Source: Variovorax davisae
Lineage (GTDB): Bacteria; Pseudomonadota; Gammaproteobacteria; Burkholderiales; Burkholderiaceae_C
DNA: 64,000 bases
NCBI RefSeq assembly: GCF_030316845.1
Contig: NZ_JASZYS010000013.1
Location: forward strand, 1 to 64,000
Direction: 5' to 3'
Under the pieces are notes generated by a model. It was not told the origin of the DNA. It searched no databases and was given only the letters and a program-made list of their open reading frames with translations. Each line of letters starts with the position of its first letter. Position 1 is the stretch's first letter. Made by a program: the position numbers and the translations under genes. This document shows, piece after piece, positions 60,976-64,000 of the stretch.

Positions 60976-62124
60976 ATGAATGTGATCACCTGCATCGAAG
61001 ACCTGCGCGTGCTCGCGCGCAAGCGGGTGCCCCGCATGTTCTACGACTACGTCGACGGCGGGTCCTGGACCGAGGGCACCTACCGCGCGAACGAACGCGA
61101 CTTCCAGCAGATCCTGCTGCGCCAGCGGGTGGCGGTGAATCTCGCGCATCGCAGCACCCGCAGCACCATGCTCGGCCAGGAGGTCGCGATGCCGGTGGCG
61201 ATCGCGCCGACCGGGCTGACCGGCATGCAGCGCGCGGACGGCGAGATCCTGGCGGCGCGCGCGGCCAAGGCCTTCGGCGTGCCGTTCACGCTGTCGACGG
61301 TGAGCATCTGCTCGATCGAGGACGTCGCCGAGGCCACCGGCGGTCACCCGTTCTGGTTCCAGCTCTATGTGCTGCGCGACCGCGGCTTCGTCGAGCGCCT
61401 GATCCGCCGCGCGCACGACGCCAACTGCTCGGCCCTGGTGCTCACGCTCGACCTGCAGATCGCCGGCCAGCGCCACAAGGACCTCAAGAACGGCCTGTCG
61501 GCGCCCCCGCGCCTCACGCTGCGCAACCTGATCGACATGGCGAGCCGGCCGCGCTGGGGCCTCGGCATGCTCGGCACGAAGCGGCGCGGCTTCGGCAACA
61601 TCCTCGGCCATGTGGAGGGGGTCGAGAACATGGCGTCGGTGTCGGCGTGGACCTTCGGGCAATACGATCCGACCCTGAACTGGGACGATGTCGCCTGGAT
61701 CCGCCGGCTGTGGAAGCGCAAGCTGGTGCTCAAGGGCATCCAGGACGTCGAAGACGCGCGGCTGGCGGTGGCCGCCGGTGCCGACGCGCTCATCGTCTCC
61801 AACCACGGCGGCCGGCAGCTCGACGGCGCGCCGTCGTCGATCCGGGCCTTGCCGGCCATCGTGGAGGCCGTGGGCGACCGCATCGAGGTCCACATGGACG
61901 GCGGCATCCGCTCGGGCCAGGACGTGCTCAAGGCGATGGCGCTGGGTGCCAAGGGCACCTACATCGGGCGTTCGATGCTCTACGGCCTGGGCGCGCTGGG
62001 CGAAGCGGGCGTCAGCCGCGCGCTCCAGATCATCCACAACGAACTCGACCTCACGATGGCCTTCTGCGGGCGCACCGACATCGGCGACGTCGATACCGGC
62101 GTGCTGCTGCCGGGCACCTGGTGA
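60976..62124 (+). CDS. lldD: FMN-dependent alpha-hydroxyacid dehydrogenase (L-lactate dehydrogenase family)
   Basis: 382 residues. FMN and catalytic motifs are intact: MPVAIAPTGLTGMQRADGE (about 75-93), FQLYVLRDR (about 128), the catalytic His in SNHGGRQLDGAPSS (about 275-288) and DGGIRSGQDVLKAMALGAK (about 312-330). The family oxidises L-lactate or other (S)-2-hydroxyacids and passes electrons to quinone. The start at 60976 gives the usual N-terminus (MNVITCIEDLRVLARKRVP). Exact substrate (lactate, mandelate or glycolate) cannot be fixed. It is divergent from the tannase-family gene. Confidence 0.88.
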   Translation: MNVITCIEDLRVLARKRVPRMFYDYVDGGSWTEGTYRANERDFQQILLRQRVAVNLAHRSTRSTMLGQEVAMPVAIAPTGLTGMQRADGEILAARAAKAFGVPFTLSTVSICSIEDVAEATGGHPFWFQLYVLRDRGFVERLIRRAHDANCSALVLTLDLQIAGQRHKDLKNGLSAPPRLTLRNLIDMASRPRWGLGMLGTKRRGFGNILGHVEGVENMASVSAWTFGQYDPTLNWDDVAWIRRLWKRKLVLKGIQDVEDARLAVAAGADALIVSNHGGRQLDGAPSSIRALPAIVEAVGDRIEVHMDGGIRSGQDVLKAMALGAKGTYIGRSMLYGLGALGEAGVSRALQIIHNELDLTMAFCGRTDIGDVDTGVLLPGTW

Positions 62125-62138
62125 CGGCGCCGGGCGGC

Positions 62139-62603
62139 TCAGGAAGGGTCGAGCGACGCATCGTCGGCGCGGGCCTGCGCGCCGCGCCGGGACCGTGCAC
62201 GCTGCACCAGCAGCCCGATCAGCAGGGCTGCGGCCGCTGAACTCGCCAGTGCGCCCGAGGTGGTGAGCTGCTGCACCAGGCCGTCGACGGTCTCGACGCT
62301 GACCTGCTGGGCATGGTGGACCAGCGCCACCATGTCGGCGGCGCCGACGTTCTGGAGATCGTCGATGCGCACGCCCGGCTCCTGGCCCGCGTTGCGGAAC
62401 CGGATCTTGGCGAAGATGCCGTTGGCGACGGCCACCAGCGACAGCACGCCCAGGGGGCGCAACAGCGTCTCGACCAACTGGCGGCGCTCTTCCGCGGGCG
62501 CCGACGCGTAGACCTGCGCCACCAGCGCAGGGATCGCCGTCTCGGCGGTGGCTTCGGGGGATTCGGGGGTGCGGTCGTCAGGCCACGATGCGATGGTTGC
62601 CAT
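62139..62603 (-). CDS. Small membrane protein, unknown function
   Basis: 154 residues. Two hydrophobic stretches are visible: LGVLSLVAVANGIFAKI (about 51-67) and a C-terminal helix ALASSAAAALLIGLLVQRA (about 118-136) followed by a basic tail. The acidic Ala-rich N-terminus has no signal sequence. I do not recognise a family. It lies between the convergent hydroxyacid dehydrogenase gene (14 bases) and the ATP-grasp gene upstream on the same strand, 108 bases away, so it could be the last gene of that transcript. Confidence 0.55.
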   Translation of the reverse strand: MATIASWPDDRTPESPEATAETAIPALVAQVYASAPAEERRQLVETLLRPLGVLSLVAVANGIFAKIRFRNAGQEPGVRIDDLQNVGAADMVALVHHAQQVSVETVDGLVQQLTTSGALASSAAAALLIGLLVQRARSRRGAQARADDASLDPS

Positions 62604-62711
62604 GTGTCTGCTTCCTTTCTCTGCATCCGGGATCTTGGCGCGGCGATGCGGCGATTTGATGAAGAAAGCGTAAAGCCGCGATGACTTTTTTGCGCAACCG
62701 GATGTGGCGGG

Positions 62712-63617
62712 TCAGCCCCCGGTCAGCAGCCGTGCGGTGGCGCGCGCGATCGGCTCGTCGTCCTCGTCGTCGTAGAAGGTGAATCCGGGCGAGGGATTGA
62801 CCTCGAAGCAGACCCACTCGCCTTGCGCGCTGCGCCGCAGGTCGATCCCGGCCATGACCAGCCCCAGCGATGCCGCCAGGGCGCGCAGGCGGGGCCGCAG
62901 CGCATCGGGCACCCGCCAGGGCCGCAATCGAACGCCGGCCGATCCCGCATAGCGGTAGTCGTCGGCATCCGAGTCGATCGCGTGGCCGTGGATCTCGCCG
63001 CCCACCACATGCACGCGGTAGTCGGTGCCCGGCACGTAGGCCTGGAACTGGGTCGGGCAGGTGGCGAGCCGGGCCAGCCGCTCGGCATCGTCCGCCGCCA
63101 GCCGCGAGACGATGCTGCGAACGCCGCTGCAGGACTTGTAGACGATGCTGCCGTGGCGCCGCCAGAAGGCGCGCAGCGCGTCGGGGTCGTTGGTCACGAG
63201 CGTGTCGGGCACCGCGAACCCGGCCTGGGCGATCAAGCCCCCTTGGTAGGGCTTGGAGCCGTTCGATCCCATCGCGGACAGCCGGTTGACGACCAGCGCC
63301 GGCGTCAGTTCGAGCCAGCAGGCCAGCGCCTCGTCGACCGCGCCGGCGTGCAGCCCGGCCGGGTCGGTGTCGCCGCCGCGGCCCGTGTCCTGGGGCCGCG
63401 CATAGACCGAGCGGATGCCGTCCAGCGCGCAGCGCTGGTCGCCGACCCGGACCCAGCCGCCGAGGGCGCGATCGATCTCGAGCTCGACCGACGTCTCGCC
63501 GGCGCGCGTCTGGTCGACCAGGAACATCGGCGTGCCGAGACGGCTCAGCGCGGTGCAGACGGCGGCGATCGGCAAGTCCAGCGGCGAGCCCCACAGCAGC
63601 ACGGGACCGCCGCTCAT
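62712..63617 (-). CDS. RimK-like ATP-grasp ligase
   Basis: 301 residues from the ATG at 63617. An N-terminal pre-ATP-grasp domain (PVLLWGSPLDLPIAAVCTAL, then a conserved ELEIDRALGGWV) is followed by the ATP-grasp fold (about 120-301). That fold has a Lys in IVYKSCSGVRS (about 156), the strand FQAYVPGTDYRVHVVGG and the metal-binding CFEVNPSPGFTFYDDEDDE near the C-terminus. Members join a carboxylate to an amine using ATP, as in peptide, tRNA or ribosomal protein modification. The product is unknown. Its start overlaps by four bases the end of the upstream partner gene. Confidence 0.83.
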   Translation of the reverse strand: MSGGPVLLWGSPLDLPIAAVCTALSRLGTPMFLVDQTRAGETSVELEIDRALGGWVRVGDQRCALDGIRSVYARPQDTGRGGDTDPAGLHAGAVDEALACWLELTPALVVNRLSAMGSNGSKPYQGGLIAQAGFAVPDTLVTNDPDALRAFWRRHGSIVYKSCSGVRSIVSRLAADDAERLARLATCPTQFQAYVPGTDYRVHVVGGEIHGHAIDSDADDYRYAGSAGVRLRPWRVPDALRPRLRALAASLGLVMAGIDLRRSAQGEWVCFEVNPSPGFTFYDDEDDEPIARATARLLTGG

Positions 63618-64000
63618 GGCGCGCTGTCCATCACGGCGTCGCCGATCGACCGGTCGGACAGGTCGGGCCAGCGGTCGGCGCCGACGAAGCGTGCATTGCC
63701 GTCCTCCGCATCGAAGAACACGCCGAGCAGTGCCATGCCGGCACCCTCGGCAAGCCGCCGCGCATGGGCGCGCAGCCGCGGATGCCCGGGGCCGATGACC
63801 GCCCGGCCGACGACGTCGAGGCGGACGCATGCCGCGTCCGGAGGCGGCGGCGCGGGCGTCGGCATGCCGGGCCGCAGCGCCAGCCGGACCGGCGCGACAG
63901 GCACGTCGAGGTCGAGCGCCAGCCGGGCCCACTGTTCCCGGCGCCACACCGGCCCCGAGAGCGAGGGTACGACGGGGCGGTTCAGCACCGGGCAGGCCAG
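63614..64000 (-). CDS. Partner gene of the ATP-grasp ligase, partial at window edge
   Basis: The frame is open to the end of the window (129 codons visible, start not seen; a GTG at 63988 is possible but the frame continues beyond). The visible part reads RPVVPSLSGPVWRREQWARL and ends with LLGVFFDAEDGNARFVGADR, then WPDLSDRSIGDAVMD. The end loosely resembles the last strands of an ATP-grasp fold, so it may be a second, diverged ATP-grasp-like protein or a substrate-binding partner. Its stop overlaps the start of the ATP-grasp gene by four bases, so the two are translationally coupled. Confidence 0.5.
   Translation of the reverse strand: MACPVLNRPVVPSLSGPVWRREQWARLALDLDVPVAPVRLALRPGMPTPAPPPPDAACVRLDVVGRAVIGPGHPRLRAHARRLAEGAGMALLGVFFDAEDGNARFVGADRWPDLSDRSIGDAVMDSAP

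Overview
The window is about 70% GC and gene-dense, with short intergenic gaps and many overlapping start/stop codons. The gene content points to a soil or water betaproteobacterium of the Burkholderiales (Comamonadaceae/Alcaligenaceae type). It has four Bug/TctC-type periplasmic solute receptors, each beside catabolic genes or a regulator, many LysR, IclR and AraC regulators, a fused CYP116B-type P450, and an aerobic CO dehydrogenase locus with an RcoM-type regulator. Genus cannot be fixed from the sequence alone. I see no tRNA, rRNA, CRISPR array, transposase or integrase.

Layout. 1-5365: tail of a TRAP receptor, a DUF1810 protein, a copper-handling cluster (His-rich exported protein, small exported protein, TolC-like lipoprotein, multicopper oxidase, CusF-like chaperone) and exonuclease III. 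5430-9244: BamE-like lipoprotein, thioredoxin 2, two unknown proteins, a cysteine-free glutaredoxin-fold protein and an IclR regulator. 9343-16720: Bug receptor plus self-sufficient P450, an NCS2 permease with an extra C-terminal domain, a Kelch lipoprotein and a second Bug receptor. 16922-27647: IclR regulator, then rcoM, a GNAT acetyltransferase and coxMSLGDEF plus a MocA-like cytidylyltransferase. This is a complete form I CO dehydrogenase structural and maturation set. The regulator keeps the His/Cys/Met heme-ligand set, and three direct repeats exactly 21 bp apart lie upstream of coxM, as expected for an RcoM target promoter.

27806-32859 is an island of lower GC and different codon use. 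It holds a divergent pair: a DUF900 alpha/beta hydrolase with an intact Ser-Asp-His triad and a 1109-residue TPR-CHAT (caspase-like) protein with a His-Cys dyad. They share a 77 bp intergenic region containing palindromes. This is the best candidate in the window for an undescribed system, possibly a two-gene protease/lipase conflict module.

32998-37980 is a tight five-gene operon (isochorismatase-like, XapX, Tat-exported amidohydrolase, DoxX, MFS). A small repeat protein and an AraC/GATase1 regulator follow; the regulator is divergent from a TehA/SLAC1 channel and a 10 bp inverted repeat lies between them. 40533-48871 carries an MBL-fold protein, an RlmN-family radical SAM enzyme, acylphosphatase, a pirin with a divergent LysR gene and palindrome, and a Bug-maleylacetate reductase-AraC operon with a divergent LysR gene. 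48891-58997 carries an MHYT-GGDEF-EAL protein, a CrtC/AttH lipocalin-like protein, a Bug-amidase-aminotransferase operon with a divergent LysR gene, and a RidA plus FAD amino-acid oxidoreductase pair. The window ends with a tannase-family lipoprotein, an FMN alpha-hydroxyacid dehydrogenase, a small membrane protein, and an ATP-grasp ligase with a partner gene cut by the window edge.

No gene-free stretch exceeds about 200 bases.
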